DNA from: a sulfur-oxidizing endosymbiont of Gigantopelta aegis
GTDB lineage: Bacteria > Pseudomonadota > Gammaproteobacteria > GRL18
Direction: 5' to 3'
Assembly (NCBI RefSeq): GCF_016097415.1
Contig: NZ_JAEHGE010000001.1
Span: 397,001-461,000, forward strand
DNA: 64,000 nt
In this document: positions 8,416-18,824 of the stretch, in pieces
Position numbering within the stretch: position 1 is the stretch's first letter
Layout: each line of letters begins with the position of its first letter
Program-made: the position numbers and the translations under genes
Notes under the pieces: generated by a model
What the model was told of the DNA's origin: nothing
What the model saw: the letters and a program-made list of their open reading frames with translations, nothing else
The model's database searches: none

Positions 8416-9912
8416 ATGCTTAAACACACCTACCGCTTTAGTTTGCAAAGCGTACTCTTTTTCTTAATCTTGGTATTGCCATTTTCTTTTGTTATCGCTT
8501 CAGGCGGTATTGGGACAACAGCCGATCTCACCAGTTCTACTTATGGCATTATTGCCATTATTGTCTTTGTACTCGCTTATAGTCTGGTGATCGGAGAGGA
8601 ATTTCTACATTTAAGAAAATCCAAACCGGTATTAATCGCAGCGGGTATTATCTGGGTACTCGTCGGCATGGCCTATAATAGTATTGGCGAACCCCATACT
8701 GCCGGCATTGCTGTTAAGCACAACATTGAAGAGTATGCTGAGTTACTCCTCTTTTTACTGGCTGCAATGACCTATATTAATGCCCTGGAAGAGAGAAATG
8801 TCTTTGATGCCTTACGTGCCTGGCTGGTTTCTAAGGGCTTTTCTTTAAAAACAGTTTTCTGGATCACCGGATTTTTAGCCTTCATCATTTCTCCAATAGC
8901 TGACAACCTGACTACAGCTCTATTAATGGCTGCGGTTGCCATGGCTGTAGGTGCTGGCAATAAAACTTTCATCGTTCTTGCCTGTATTAATATTGTTGTG
9001 GCCGCCAATGCTGGTGGTGCATTCAGTCCCTTTGGTGATATTACGACATTGATGGTATGGCAAAAAGGCATCGTGCAATTTGATCAATTCTTTGCCCTGC
9101 TAATCCCCTCTCTGGTTAATTGGCTGATTCCTGCTTTTATCATGTCTTTTTCTGTGCCAAAAGGTAAACCAGCCCCCATTGAATCTGAGGTCATTGTTAA
9201 ACGTGGCGGTTATTTTATGATTGGTTTATTTCTTTTTACCATCATAATGGCTGTCAGCTTCCACAACTTCCTGCACTTACCTCCCGTGCTCGGCATGATG
9301 ACAGGTCTTGGTTTGCTTAAACTGTTTGCTTTTTACCTGAAAAAACGTGAGTTAAGTGAATCACTGGAAAACTCAGACATGTCTGATTCAGCATTACATG
9401 CCGATGATCAGCCACCAGCAAATTATGATATTTTCAATATATTAGCACGTGCCGAGTGGGACACCTTGATGTTTTTCTATGGTGTCATCCTCTGCGTCGG
9501 TGGTTTAGGAACGCTGGGCTATCTGGCGATGATTTCAGAAATGATGTATTCCGGCACCGGCATTATGGGCACTGGCACCACCGGTGCAAACATTATTGTT
9601 GGAGTCTTATCAGCCATTGTTGATAACATCCCCGTCATGTTCGCAGTACTGACTATGAATCCCGATATGTCTCTGGGGCAATGGTTATTAGTCACCTTAA
9701 CGGCTGGTGTCGGTGGCTCATTGCTATCCATCGGTTCTGCAGCAGGTGTTGCTCTAATGGGTCAGGCTCGTGGTGTCTATACTTTCTTTGCCCACATGAA
9801 ATGGTCTTGGGCCATTGCTTTAGGCTATGCCGCCAGTATTTGGGTGCATCTATGGCTCAACGCAGATTTGATGACGACAGGGATTAGTGCGGCTAAGGCT
9901 TATGTTAAATAA
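8416..9912 (+). CDS. nhaD: Na+/H+ antiporter NhaD
   Basis: About 498 residues, an integral inner-membrane protein with an N-terminal hydrophobic leader (LQSVLFFLILVLPFSFVIAS) and about a dozen membrane segments. Motifs typical of NhaD and the wider ion-transporter superfamily are visible: SPIADNLTTALLMAAVAMAVG, NAGGAFSPFGDITTLMVW, and SAIVDNIPVMFAVLTM. It exchanges external protons for internal sodium and is typical of marine or alkaliphilic gammaproteobacteria. The ATG at 8416 is chosen over the upstream in-frame TTG (8386) because AAAGGGA lies about 11 bases before it. It converges with the S49 peptidase gene across a repeat-rich spacer. Confidence 0.92.
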   Translation: MLKHTYRFSLQSVLFFLILVLPFSFVIASGGIGTTADLTSSTYGIIAIIVFVLAYSLVIGEEFLHLRKSKPVLIAAGIIWVLVGMAYNSIGEPHTAGIAVKHNIEEYAELLLFLLAAMTYINALEERNVFDALRAWLVSKGFSLKTVFWITGFLAFIISPIADNLTTALLMAAVAMAVGAGNKTFIVLACINIVVAANAGGAFSPFGDITTLMVWQKGIVQFDQFFALLIPSLVNWLIPAFIMSFSVPKGKPAPIESEVIVKRGGYFMIGLFLFTIIMAVSFHNFLHLPPVLGMMTGLGLLKLFAFYLKKRELSESLENSDMSDSALHADDQPPANYDIFNILARAEWDTLMFFYGVILCVGGLGTLGYLAMISEMMYSGTGIMGTGTTGANIIVGVLSAIVDNIPVMFAVLTMNPDMSLGQWLLVTLTAGVGGSLLSIGSAAGVALMGQARGVYTFFAHMKWSWAIALGYAASIWVHLWLNADLMTTGISAAKAYVK

Positions 9913-9940
9913 AGGTTAAGTAATGCTGAATTTTAAATGC

Positions 9941-10005
9941 TTAATGTTGAATGCTTAATGATTACATTCAACATTAATCATTCAACATTAATCATTCAAC
10001 ATTAA
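9941..10005. repeat. Three direct copies plus one inverted copy of CATTCAACATTAA
   Basis: CATTCAACATTAA occurs at 9965, 9979 and 9993 with a 14-bp period, and its reverse complement TTAATGTTGAATG is at 9941. The inverted pair can fold into a stem between the convergent nhaD and S49 peptidase genes, so it may work as a bidirectional transcription stop, although a clean T-tract is lacking. Confidence 0.7.
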
Positions 10006-10022
10006 AAATTTAATATTAACTT

Positions 10023-11015
10023 CTAGCGTAATTGTGGGGTGATATTGAAGCCGCTGATTTCTGCCATTTTGGTCGCTATTGATGCGCCCATTTTTTTGGC
10101 AAAACGGTCAATGAAGGCTTCTGAAACGGTGAAGTCTTTTATCTTTTCTGCACCAATAACTTCCCGTGCCACATAGCTACTGCTACCGAGTTTATCAACC
10201 AAGCCTAATTCGATGGACTGTTCACCGGTCCAGACATAGCCACTGAATAAGAGTGGATCATCTTTAAGCTTATCACCACGGCCTTTCTTAACCACATCAA
10301 TAAATTGCTTATGTATATTAGTCAACATGGATTTTGCATGATCGATGTCAGCATCCATAGGCTTAGTGAATGGGTCAAGAAAGCCTTTGTGCTCACCAGC
10401 GGTATACAAACGACGGGTAACACCGACCTTATCAATGGCATTTTCAAAGCCGAAGCTATTCATAAGTACACCGATTGAACCTACCATACTGCCCTTGTCT
10501 GCATAAATTTCATCTGCGGCAGCAGCAATATAATAACCACCCGATGCACACACATCGACAATAACGGCATAGACTTTAATATCTGGATGTAATTTTTTTA
10601 GACGATAAATTTCATCATTAATATAGCCTGACTGAACGGGGCTACCACCGGGGGTATTCATACGTAAAATAACCCCTTTGGTTTTTTTATCATCAAAGGC
10701 ATCGCGTAAGGCGGTGATAATATAGTCAGCACTGGCCTTAGAATCCGCAGAGATAACGCCCTCGACATTAATGACCGCAGTATGCTTATCACCACTTTTA
10801 TCTAATGAAGCGGGATCAAAGGGTGCATAAACCAAAACGGCTAAAGTCACAATATAGGTCAAAAAAGCGAGTTTAAAGAAAATTCCCCAGCGTCGAGTGG
10901 TTCTTCTTTCTTTGAGCGCCGCAAGCGCAAGATCTTCAACCAGTTTTTTTTCCCAACCGGCTTTAGTCGTCATTTTGTCATAATCATCATTAAGTCGAAT
11001 TTCATCTTTATCCAT
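10023..11015 (-). CDS. sppA: S49-family signal peptide peptidase (SppA/SohB type)
   Basis: 330 residues. A cytoplasmic N-terminus of about 45 residues leads to a membrane anchor (FFKLAFLTYIVTLAVLVY, about 48-66), then the serine protease fold. The catalytic serine lies in DVCASGGYYIAAAAD and the general-base lysine in TAGEHKGFLDPF, matching the Ser-Lys dyad of the short SppA class. It degrades cleaved signal peptides or misfolded membrane proteins at the inner membrane. It is followed upstream by a HAD phosphatase and rluC in the same direction, an order common in gammaproteobacteria. Confidence 0.9.
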   Translation of the reverse strand: MDKDEIRLNDDYDKMTTKAGWEKKLVEDLALAALKERRTTRRWGIFFKLAFLTYIVTLAVLVYAPFDPASLDKSGDKHTAVINVEGVISADSKASADYIITALRDAFDDKKTKGVILRMNTPGGSPVQSGYINDEIYRLKKLHPDIKVYAVIVDVCASGGYYIAAAADEIYADKGSMVGSIGVLMNSFGFENAIDKVGVTRRLYTAGEHKGFLDPFTKPMDADIDHAKSMLTNIHKQFIDVVKKGRGDKLKDDPLLFSGYVWTGEQSIELGLVDKLGSSSYVAREVIGAEKIKDFTVSEAFIDRFAKKMGASIATKMAEISGFNITPQLR

Positions 11016-11054
11016 TATTATTTCCTGAATGAATGCATGGTTAATTTTTAATTT

Positions 11055-11720
11055 TTAATGTTTAAGCGCACAGGCCAATAGACAGTCGGATAGCTCAGTG
11101 ATGCTATCAACACAGAATAAGGGCTTATGTTTTAATATTGTTTCTTTGTCATGGACGCCATAGCTAACGGCTAAAGTGTCCATGCCAAGTGTATTTGCCA
11201 TCAATAAATCGTATTCCGTGTCCCCCACCATAATAGCATCTTCTGCTTCGACACCGAATTCATCTAATAATTCTTCTAACATCTGAGGATGGGGTTTTGA
11301 ACGGGTTTCATCCGCACAACGACTACCATGAAAGAGTTCATTTAGGCCCGATTCTAATAGCACAGGTTCAAGACCTCTGCGCGCCTTGCCGGTGGCAATG
11401 GCTAACATAAAGCCTTTGTCTCGCAACTGCTCAAGCATTAGTCTAACATCAGCAAACAAGCCGGAAGGTGTGTCATTAGCCGTCAGAAAGTGATAACGAT
11501 ATCGATCAGCAAAGTGGGTGATTTGTGCTTCATCTAAATCAGCATAAAGGCGGGCAATGGCCTCACGTAAACCCAGACCAATGATATGTTTTAACTCATC
11601 ATCTGATAAGGCAATGAGTTTTAAATCTTCAGCAGCACAGCGTAAACAGGCCACAATTCTAGCCTGAGAGTCCATTAGGGTGCCATCCCAGTCAAAAATA
11701 ATCAGTTTGTATGCAGGCAT
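11055..11720 (-). CDS. HAD-superfamily hydrolase, phosphoglycolate-phosphatase-like
   Basis: 221 residues. Motif I is IIFDWDGTLMDS (nucleophile and acid/base Asp pair), motif II lies near LAIATGKARRGL, the motif III lysine is in RSKPHPQML, and motif IV is DAIMVGDTEYDLLMA. An alpha-helical cap follows motif I, as in Gph-type subfamily I enzymes. Substrate cannot be read from the sequence; phosphoglycolate or pyrophosphate are possible. It sits between rluC and the S49 peptidase gene, as in many gammaproteobacteria, and probably shares their transcript. Confidence 0.88.
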   Translation of the reverse strand: MPAYKLIIFDWDGTLMDSQARIVACLRCAAEDLKLIALSDDELKHIIGLGLREAIARLYADLDEAQITHFADRYRYHFLTANDTPSGLFADVRLMLEQLRDKGFMLAIATGKARRGLEPVLLESGLNELFHGSRCADETRSKPHPQMLEELLDEFGVEAEDAIMVGDTEYDLLMANTLGMDTLAVSYGVHDKETILKHKPLFCVDSITELSDCLLACALKH

Positions 11721-11803
11721 TATTGTTGTTTTTATTCCGCTTTAATAGACAATATTGAGAAAGGCACTTATTTTACCCTGCTTTAGGAAAATTGTCTGAT
11801 TTT

Positions 11804-12760
11804 TTACTTCTGACGTTTTAAAATCTGTAAAAAGTTTGCTAAATCATCACTTAATGGGGCTTTTATGGTGATATTTTCACCTGTATCTGGATGTTCAAAG
11901 CTAATTTGTGCTGAATGCAGGAATAATCGTTTCAATCCCCTATCTTTGAGGCGTTGGTTACAGGCATAGTTGCCATATTTATTATCACCGGCCACATTAT
12001 GTCCTAAAAACTTAGCATGTACGCGTATTTGATGGGTTCGTCCTGTGACAATCTTAATTTCAACCAGACTGGTATCATTAAAACGCTCTTTGACGGTAAA
12101 GAAGCTGGTTGATTCTTTACCTTTTTTATCAACACGCACAAAACGCTCACCAGACTTGAGCTCTTCACGCAATAAAGGCGCGGTGACTTTTTCTCGTTTA
12201 AATGTTGCTTTGCCACAAAGCAACGACAAATAACGCTTATCGGTTTTTCTTTGCCGTAATAAGTCCTGCACAAAAACCAAGGCTTGACGTTTTTTGGCAA
12301 CCAATAAGCAACCGGAGGTATCTTTATCCAAGCGATGAATCAGCTCAAGAAATTTAGCATCAGGTTTTAGCGCACGAATTGCCTCAATAATGCCATAACT
12401 GATGCCACTTCCCCCATGCACCGCCACGCCACTGGGTTTATTGATGGCCAATAAACTATCATCTTCATAAATAATGGAATTTTCAATTAATGTTAATAAG
12501 GAACGGCCCGGTGCGGGCAATTGTTTCTTTTCTGCTAATTTAACAGGAGGTATTCGTACACTATCGCCGAATTGAAGCTTATACGTTTGTTTTATTCGGC
12601 CTTTATTGACCCGCACTTCACCCTTGCGAATGATCTTATAAATATGCCCCTTGGGCACACCTTTTAGTTGATTTAACAAAAAGTTATCAATTCTTTGCCC
12701 GGCATTTTGGGCATCAATTTCGATAAATTTAACAGAATGATTAATTATTTTAGGATTCAT
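11804..12760 (-). CDS. rluC: 23S rRNA pseudouridine synthase RluC
   Basis: 318 residues. An S4 RNA-binding domain is at the N-terminus (GQRIDNFLLNQLKGVPKGHIYKIIRKGEVRVN, outlined by its basic helices), followed by the RluA-family catalytic core with LELIHRLDKDTSGCLL, which holds the catalytic Asp in HRLDKDTSG. The C-terminal GRTHQIRVHAKFLGHNVAGD block is also standard. RluC converts U955, U2504 and U2580 of 23S rRNA in E. coli. It is divergent from RNase E with a long spacer, a conserved gammaproteobacterial arrangement. Confidence 0.92.
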   Translation of the reverse strand: MNPKIINHSVKFIEIDAQNAGQRIDNFLLNQLKGVPKGHIYKIIRKGEVRVNKGRIKQTYKLQFGDSVRIPPVKLAEKKQLPAPGRSLLTLIENSIIYEDDSLLAINKPSGVAVHGGSGISYGIIEAIRALKPDAKFLELIHRLDKDTSGCLLVAKKRQALVFVQDLLRQRKTDKRYLSLLCGKATFKREKVTAPLLREELKSGERFVRVDKKGKESTSFFTVKERFNDTSLVEIKIVTGRTHQIRVHAKFLGHNVAGDNKYGNYACNQRLKDRGLKRLFLHSAQISFEHPDTGENITIKAPLSDDLANFLQILKRQK

Positions 12761-13681
12761 GCCATATTTCTGTGATTTTACGTTGATGGAATTGGTTGCA
12801 ACTGTTATATTAAATTCGTTTAAAATTATTAACTACAGATTAGCGTCGGAAACTTCCAAATTATTTCCAAACTATACTGTTAACAGTAAGTATTCACACC
12901 TAGCTTTGGTTTATTTGTCATCACAGCTCAGCGTCAGTACATATTATGTATAATTTTACGATGAATAAAAATTAATATCGACAAATACTCAGCATGACCC
13001 ATTTTAATAACTTTGCTTCAGTGATGGTTCTGTGATTATTGTAAATGAAATGCCACTTTAACTAAGTGGCATTTGCAATCGCTTAAGATTGCATTCAATT
13101 GGTTCTTACAAGGCCAATTAAACAAACAACGTTTAACAAATTTATTACAATAGTCCGAGAAATAGTCCTGGCAATATAAAGTTTTAAAAAATGTAACTCA
13201 TGAAAAATGAATAATTTAACTCCTGTATAAAGTTTACCGGAAAAGTGACAACATATTTTATCCACTTGTTTTAGGCAAATTATTTAGCTTAAGCTATAAC
13301 ACTTCCATCAAAACAATGTGGATTATATTTGAGTAATAACTCTTGTTCAATGAGCAGTAGGTATATTTTACCCGTATCCTTTGAATAGAGATTATAAAGC
13401 CCAAAACAAATTTGAATTACAATTGCATCTAGAATCAAAGTATTTTGAATCACAGTGTATAGGCATGCAAGTTAATAACATGCTAATAACAATAATGATA
13501 TAAACTATACCCATTATGTGATTTCTTACCTAGAATGGCATGATATCAAGCTGAAACCAGTGTTTAACACTTTCAGTTCAAAAATAAATAATTCAATTTA
13601 CTGTTGCTTTAATCCTGAACAATAAGCAATTCTGCTTTAAACTTTATATAGTCGAGCCTAAGAGAATTTGAGCATAACTAT
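12761..13681. other. Long spacer between rluC and rne, no supported gene
   Basis: About 920 bp of AT-rich DNA separate the divergent rluC and rne starts. Short open frames here lack coding character or a plausible ribosome site. The notable content is a cluster of three hairpins at 13048-13119 and about 560 bp of further sequence before rne. In E. coli the rne leader is long and structured and mediates autoregulation by RNase E. A similar role here is inference. Confidence 0.6.
13048..13119 (+). promoter_or_regulatory. Cluster of three adjacent hairpins upstream of rne
   Basis: Hairpin 1 has an 11-bp perfect stem (AAATGCCACTT with AAGTGGCATTT, 5-nt loop, 13048-13074). Hairpin 2 follows directly (GCAATC with GATTGC, 13075-13092). 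Hairpin 3 pairs AATTGG with CCAATT (13097-13119). The array lies about 560 bp before the rne start codon. It could be a transcription attenuator, a cis-regulatory leader element or a small RNA. Confidence 0.5.
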
Positions 13682-16600
13682 ATGAAAAGAATGTTATTTA
13701 ATGCAACTCAACCTGAAGAGTTGCGCGTTGCACTAGTCGATGGCCAGCACCTGTTTAATCTGGATATCGAAACCACCCAAAGAACCCAGAAAAAAGCCAA
13801 TATTTACAAAGCCAGAATTACCCGAGTCGAACCAAGCCTGGAAGCAGCCTTTGTTGACTATGGCTCTGAACGTCATGGTTTTCTTCCCCTAAAAGACATC
13901 TCCCGTCAATACTTTAGAAAACCCGTTGAACGTGGCAAGCGTGCAAATATCGCTGAACTACTTCAAGAAGGCATGGAAGTAGTTGTTCAAGTAGATAAAG
14001 AAGAACGTGGTAACAAAGGCGCTGCGCTGACCACCTTTATTAGTTTGCCCGGTCGTTACCTAGTCTTAATGCCCAACAACCCAAAGGCTGGTGGAATTTC
14101 ACGCCGCATTGAGGGTGAAGAACGTTCTGAACTGAAAGATATCTTGAGTCAGCTAACAGTGCCTGAGTCCATGGGCTTGATTGTTCGCACTGCTGGCATC
14201 GGCAAGAGCATCGAAGAACTACAACTGGATCTGGATTACTTATTACACCTCTGGACAGCCATTGATAATGCCTCTGCTGAACGCAAAGCGCCTTTTCTGA
14301 TTTATCAGGAAAGCAATATCGTCATTCGTGCTATTCGTGACTATCTACGTTCTGACATTACCGAAATCATTATTGACGATGAAAATACCTATAAAGAGGC
14401 CTATGACTTCATGCAGCGCGTTATGCCGCAAAATTTACATAAGGTTAAGCTCTATAGTGACAACATCCCTCTATTTTCACGCTATCAGATAGAAAGCCAG
14501 ATCGAGACTGCATTTCAACGTGAAGTTCATCTACCTTCTGGTGGTGCTATTGTTATTGATCACACCGAAGCCTTGATTTCCATTGATATTAACTCCGCAA
14601 GAGCAACACGCGGCAGTGATATTGAAGAAACCGCTCTGAATACCAATCTCGAAGCGGCCGACGAAGTCGCACGACAATTACGATTACGTGACCTAGGTGG
14701 CCTTGTGGTCATCGATTTCATTGATATGTCGCCAGCGAAAAATCAACGTGCGGTAGAAAATCGCATGAAAGATGCACTAAAACTGGATCGTGCCCGAGTA
14801 CAAGTCGGCCGTATTTCCCGTTTCGGTCTATTAGAAATGTCACGCCAACGTCTAAAGCCATCCCTAGGTGAGTCCAGCCAAATCACCTGCCCTCGTTGTA
14901 GTGGTCATGGCACCATTCGTGGTATCGACTCTATGGGTCTATCTGTACTGCGTATTCTTGAAGAAGAATCAACTAAAGACAATACTGGACGTATACTGGC
15001 ACAATTACCGGTCAATGTTGCTACCTTCTTATTAAATGATAAGCGCGATATTATTAGTGAAATAGAAAGTCGTCAAAATATTACCATCACACTGATTCCA
15101 AATGAAAGTCTGGTCACACCGCATTACCGTATCGAACGTATACGTAATGATGAGAATATGACCGACAAGTATCAGGTTAATAGCTATAACTTTAACCGTA
15201 TCCTAGATGATGATGAGGCCAATGGCCTAATTGCTGAACCGGCAAAATTTGAAGAACCTGCGGTCAAGGCACCAACAGCCTTGCAACCACAAAAGGTGAA
15301 GCAACCACTGACACTTGTTAGACGTATCTGGACGACATTATTTAATCGTTCTGATGCTGACGAATCAGATGTATCTCAAGCTCAGCCTGCTCAAAACAGC
15401 AATCGCCCTGCTCAAGATCGCTCTAAGGAAAGAACATCACAATCCAATCGCAAACAGGATAGTCGTAAAAAGAATGATAATCGTGGTGACAAACGCAAAA
15501 AACCACAAAAACAAAACAATAAACGCGATGATTATAAAAATAATCAACGAAACAATAATAACAATAATAGAAATACGAAGCCTGCCGTGCAAACGAAAGA
15601 CATCGCCGCTCAACATAGCGCTCAAAACATACAGAGTGAATCACCTGCACTGTTTTCCACCAGCGATGAAAAAGACACTGCAAACGATTCAGCGGCTAAT
15701 CAAAACAGCAAAAAATCAAGTAGCCAAAATAAAAATCGTAGAAAGAATACCAATCAAAATAAAAAGCCTTCTCCAACAAAGACTCAGACTGAAAATGCTG
15801 CTGTTGAAAGTACCAATACGCCTGTCTCCAGCGAAGACAGTGTAAACACTCAAACGAGTTCTGATAATTCCGGCATACCTGAGCAAAAAGTTGAGAATAA
15901 AGTTGAACAAAAAGTTGAACAAACAGCCACTGAATCATCCGCACAGGCTGATAATACGGAAACAACCAATGAAGCAATAGATACAACTAAAACTCAAAGC
16001 ACTAAGAAGAAATCACTTCGTGGACCAGGCTCACGTCGTACCGGTCGTAGAACCACCAGCACCAGAAAAAAAGCAATAAAAAAAGACACGCCTAATGCCA
16101 CTGACACAAATTCAGCACCTGTAGATGCTGGGCTTGGTAGTGAGAGCAAAGAGCCTTTAGCGGGACATATAGAGTCTTCAACTGCAAATAAAGAGTCCTC
16201 AACTGGAAATAAAGAGCCTTCAGCGGATAGTAAAAAGCCTTCATCAGATGCTAAAAAACCAACCCCAATAAAGGAAGAAACAGCAAGCAAACCCGAATCA
16301 GCAGTACCTTCGGAAACCAGCTCTGACTCAGTAGATAATAAGCCTGCAACCAGTGCCGGTACTAAATCACTTGTTGCAGATAAACCATCCACAGTCAAAA
16401 AAGCACCAGCAAAGAAAAAAGCGCGGAGAAAATCAACTGTCAAGAAAAAAGCGGTGAGTACGGCTAAAAGTAAACAAAGCAAAGAAGAAAGCACTACTGA
16501 TGCTAAGCCAGTCGCAGTTGAGAAAGAAAAAACTGAAAAAGCACCGGCGCCTGTAGTAAAAGAGCAAGCAACACCTGAAGCAAAGACAAGCTTAACCCCA

Positions 16601-16735
16601 GAAGAGACGACCAAGCCCAAAAAAGCATCTGGGCGCCGTAGCCGTCGCTCTCGCACAACAACCAGCTCTGTCGGCAATACACCTTCCGGCTCAGCAAAAA
16701 TGGTTGATAAACGTGATGGTCGAAGCTCGAAATAA
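13682..16735 (+). CDS. rne: Ribonuclease E
   Basis: 1017 residues, close to E. coli Rne in size. The N-terminus [21 protein letters not shown] leads into an S1 RNA-binding domain (about 39-120). The catalytic domain carries the metal-binding aspartates in [12 protein letters not shown] and [10 protein letters not shown], and the zinc-link CPRCSGHG near residue 404. Beyond about residue 520 the protein is disordered: an [11 protein letters not shown] segment (about 545) may be a membrane-targeting helix, then N/R/Q/K-rich RNA-binding stretches and Ser/Thr/Glu/Lys repeats, ending in [13 protein letters not shown]. The tail would scaffold a degradosome. The gene governs mRNA decay and rRNA processing, and its long leader suggests autoregulation. 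Confidence 0.95.
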   Translation: MKRMLFNATQPEELRVALVDGQHLFNLDIETTQRTQKKANIYKARITRVEPSLEAAFVDYGSERHGFLPLKDISRQYFRKPVERGKRANIAELLQEGMEVVVQVDKEERGNKGAALTTFISLPGRYLVLMPNNPKAGGISRRIEGEERSELKDILSQLTVPESMGLIVRTAGIGKSIEELQLDLDYLLHLWTAIDNASAERKAPFLIYQESNIVIRAIRDYLRSDITEIIIDDENTYKEAYDFMQRVMPQNLHKVKLYSDNIPLFSRYQIESQIETAFQREVHLPSGGAIVIDHTEALISIDINSARATRGSDIEETALNTNLEAADEVARQLRLRDLGGLVVIDFIDMSPAKNQRAVENRMKDALKLDRARVQVGRISRFGLLEMSRQRLKPSLGESSQITCPRCSGHGTIRGIDSMGLSVLRILEEESTKDNTGRILAQLPVNVATFLLNDKRDIISEIESRQNITITLIPNESLVTPHYRIERIRNDENMTDKYQVNSYNFNRILDDDEANGLIAEPAKFEEPAVKAPTALQPQKVKQPLTLVRRIWTTLFNRSDADESDVSQAQPAQNSNRPAQDRSKERTSQSNRKQDSRKKNDNRGDKRKKPQKQNNKRDDYKNNQRNNNNNNRNTKPAVQTKDIAAQHSAQNIQSESPALFSTSDEKDTANDSAANQNSKKSSSQNKNRRKNTNQNKKPSPTKTQTENAAVESTNTPVSSEDSVNTQTSSDNSGIPEQKVENKVEQKVEQTATESSAQADNTETTNEAIDTTKTQSTKKKSLRGPGSRRTGRRTTSTRKKAIKKDTPNATDTNSAPVDAGLGSESKEPLAGHIESSTANKESSTGNKEPSADSKKPSSDAKKPTPIKEETASKPESAVPSETSSDSVDNKPATSAGTKSLVADKPSTVKKAPAKKKARRKSTVKKKAVSTAKSKQSKEESTTDAKPVAVEKEKTEKAPAPVVKEQATPEAKTSLTPEETTKPKKASGRRSRRSRTTTSSVGNTPSGSAKMVDKRDGRSSK

Positions 16736-16851
16736 ATCTCCGTTAGTGTCCAGCCGTTTATTTTGCTTTTAGCTTTCCCCTTCTTTAGAAGGGGGATTAA
16801 AGAAATGAGCAAAGCATTTTAGCAGCGTCTTTGTATAACGACTCAGCATTT

Positions 16852-17346
16852 TTAAGCCAAATGATGTGCTTTAATATCTTCTAATAAGCCTTTACTTGCC
16901 ATATCAACCATTTCAAAAACATTAGCAAATCCTTTTATGCCACCATAATAGGGATCGGGTACTTCATCCAATGGATGAGCAGGGGCAAATTTAAGAAACA
17001 ACATTACTTTATCTAAATACTCACTCGGACAGTCTTGCTCAAGCATGGCATAATTATCACTATCCATAGCAAGAATATAATCATAGTATTCAAAGTCAGA
17101 CGTTTTCACTTTACGCGCCCGAATATAACTTAAATCAACCTCATGTTGTAGAGCAGTTTCTTGCGCCCTTTTATCCGCTTGTTCACCGACATGATAAGCA
17201 TGTGTACCAGCCGACTCGATCTCAATCTGATCACTCAGATGTTCATTATTAACCATGGATTCAAATACACCATGTGCCGTTGGTGAGCGACATATATTCC
17301 CCATGCAGACGAATAGGACTTTAATTTTATTTCTGTTTTTCAACAA
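16852..17346 (-). CDS. Low-molecular-weight protein-tyrosine phosphatase
   Basis: 164 residues. The phosphate-binding loop CMGNICRS (C-x5-R-S) near residues 14-21 and the general-acid motif DPYYGG near the C-terminus define the family. These small cytosolic enzymes dephosphorylate tyrosine kinases of polysaccharide export or act on other phosphoproteins; no kinase is adjacent. The start is a TTG at 17346 (the next codon is also TTG), so the exact N-terminus is uncertain. It converges with rne from the other side. Confidence 0.92.
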   Translation of the reverse strand: MLKNRNKIKVLFVCMGNICRSPTAHGVFESMVNNEHLSDQIEIESAGTHAYHVGEQADKRAQETALQHEVDLSYIRARKVKTSDFEYYDYILAMDSDNYAMLEQDCPSEYLDKVMLFLKFAPAHPLDEVPDPYYGGIKGFANVFEMVDMASKGLLEDIKAHHLA

Positions 17347-17494
17347 TATAAACCTCTTTTAAACACGCTATAGCGATTGAGCCAAAAGCTCATTTTAGCT
17401 CTTTCGAGACAATAATATCAATGGAGGTCATTAAATGGCAGTCATCAATCATATTCTAGGTATTATCTGGTAACTTCTCAATAAGTCTGTGCAT

Positions 17495-18437
17495 TTAAAC
17501 AGCACAAACTTTACCTTTCAGCAACTCAGGCAGATATGGGATCAAATTTCTCTTGCTGATCCGGTCATTAATAAAATCCCAGAATGAAATTCCTTGTTTC
17601 AAACAAGTTTTCTTTAAACTGACAAAGGTATCTCTGCAAAGTTGCCCATCCTTTGAGCGTGTACTACCACTAATTTTACGCTTAATAACATATTCTCGAA
17701 TATCATTTTCACTCAAATTATTATGAAGAGGAATATCAGGCCGTTCCAATACCAGCAGTAATTCTGTTTTATTTCTTGCCAATCGTTTCAGTGCCTGATT
17801 CAACGTTTCAAAGCTTGTTTTAGTCCGGCACAATTCATCAAAATGTTCAGCAATCGCTGACTTCAACGGATCATCTGGCTCAAGTTTATATTGTTTGAGA
17901 TCATAAAATAGTTCCCAAATCTGAGTATGTACCCAGTTCAGTTCTTTATCATGTCGCTCATTGAGTGGTAGTATCCGCTGAAACACTCTGTCTGCATGTA
18001 TCCAACATAATGCGTGCAACAAAATATCAAATTGTCCTGCATCATCACTCACAATCACCAAATCACTTGGAAAGCCACTGTTAATTAATGCCCCCAGTAA
18101 AGCGCCTTCTGTGGCAATGCGAACATGCCGTTGTGTTATGATACTATTGTTCTGCAGATAGTATTTCCAGGCTTCTTCATTATCAAAGCAAGTCTGATGA
18201 CTTTGTTCAATAACGCTCAATGGCTTGTGAGGTAATTTTTCTGCTCTCATATAATCAAGTGCTGCATCGTTGAGCGTATAATCAACAGCAGCACCTCGTA
18301 ACAATTGTAGAAAATTAATCCGGCTCTTATATCGAGTACTTGAAAACCAGGCAAAGGTTTCATTGCCAACGTGAGTACAATAACCATTCTTTCCATCATG
18401 ACGACTACCCGTATCATCAACATGGATATAAGTACTA
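17495..18437 (-). pseudogene. IS66-like transposase, C-terminal portion cut by IS3 copy 1
   Basis: On the minus strand an open frame enters from the IS3 junction at 18437 (STYIHVDDTGSRHDGKNGYCTH) and continues to a stop at 17495. It contains DIPLHNNLSENDIREYVIKRK and DTFVSLKKTCLKQGISFWDF, which resemble the C-terminal NNxxEND region of IS66-type DDE transposases. The N-terminus is missing. No terminal repeats of this element could be defined on the left side. The family label is moderately sure. It is one of the two flanks joined by IS3 copy 1, the other being pilQ. Confidence 0.7.
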
Positions 18438-18503
18438 TAATGTGGCTATACTTAACCGGACACACAACTTAAAATAACTAAAAGATAAAAAGTGTGACCT
18501 AAA

Positions 18504-18824
18504 ATGAATGATCAAACAAAAAAACCGAATAAAAGCTATACATCAGAATTTAAAGAATCAGCTGTCAAATTAGCTAATGAGACGGATCAACCCGTTTCTC
18601 AGACTGCCAGGGAGCTAGGTGTTAATGTAAATACTCTACATACCTGGATCAGTAAATATTCCAAACCGGTGAAGACGGTAGCCAATAGAAGTGATGAACA
18701 CATTTATGATGAAGTAAAACGTCTGAAAAAAGAATTGGCAAAAGTGATTCAGGAGCGTGATTTATTAAAAAGGCCACAGCGTACTTTGCAAGGGAAACTT
18801 TGTGAAGTACGCATGGATAACTGA
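18504..18824 (+). CDS. IS3-family OrfA (helix-turn-helix)
   Basis: 106 residues. A helix-turn-helix ([31 protein letters not shown]) is followed by a basic heptad-repeat region, as in OrfA of IS3 relatives; it binds the element's ends. The last 17 residues ([17 protein letters not shown]) are out of the expected frame: the family sequence [10 protein letters not shown] is encoded one frame over after the A-run at 18767-18771. It overlaps orfB by 23 bp. An AAAAAAG slippage-type heptamer lies at 18726-18732. Confidence 0.85.
   Translation: MNDQTKKPNKSYTSEFKESAVKLANETDQPVSQTARELGVNVNTLHTWISKYSKPVKTVANRSDEHIYDEVKRLKKELAKVIQERDLLKRPQRTLQGKLCEVRMDN

Noticed and set aside
8772-9071. Minus-strand 99-codon open frame within nhaD
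   Set aside because: It lies wholly inside a clearly coding NhaD gene and shows no recognisable features.
16775-16793. Hairpin CCCCTTC/GAAGGGG after rne as a terminator
   Set aside because: The stem is short and lacks a following T-tract on the plus strand; support is too weak to list.
15994-16812. Long open frame antisense to the 3' part of rne
   Set aside because: It is the mirror of the low-complexity Ser/Lys/Thr-rich RNase E tail, rich in Val/Leu/Ser, with no domain or ribosome site.
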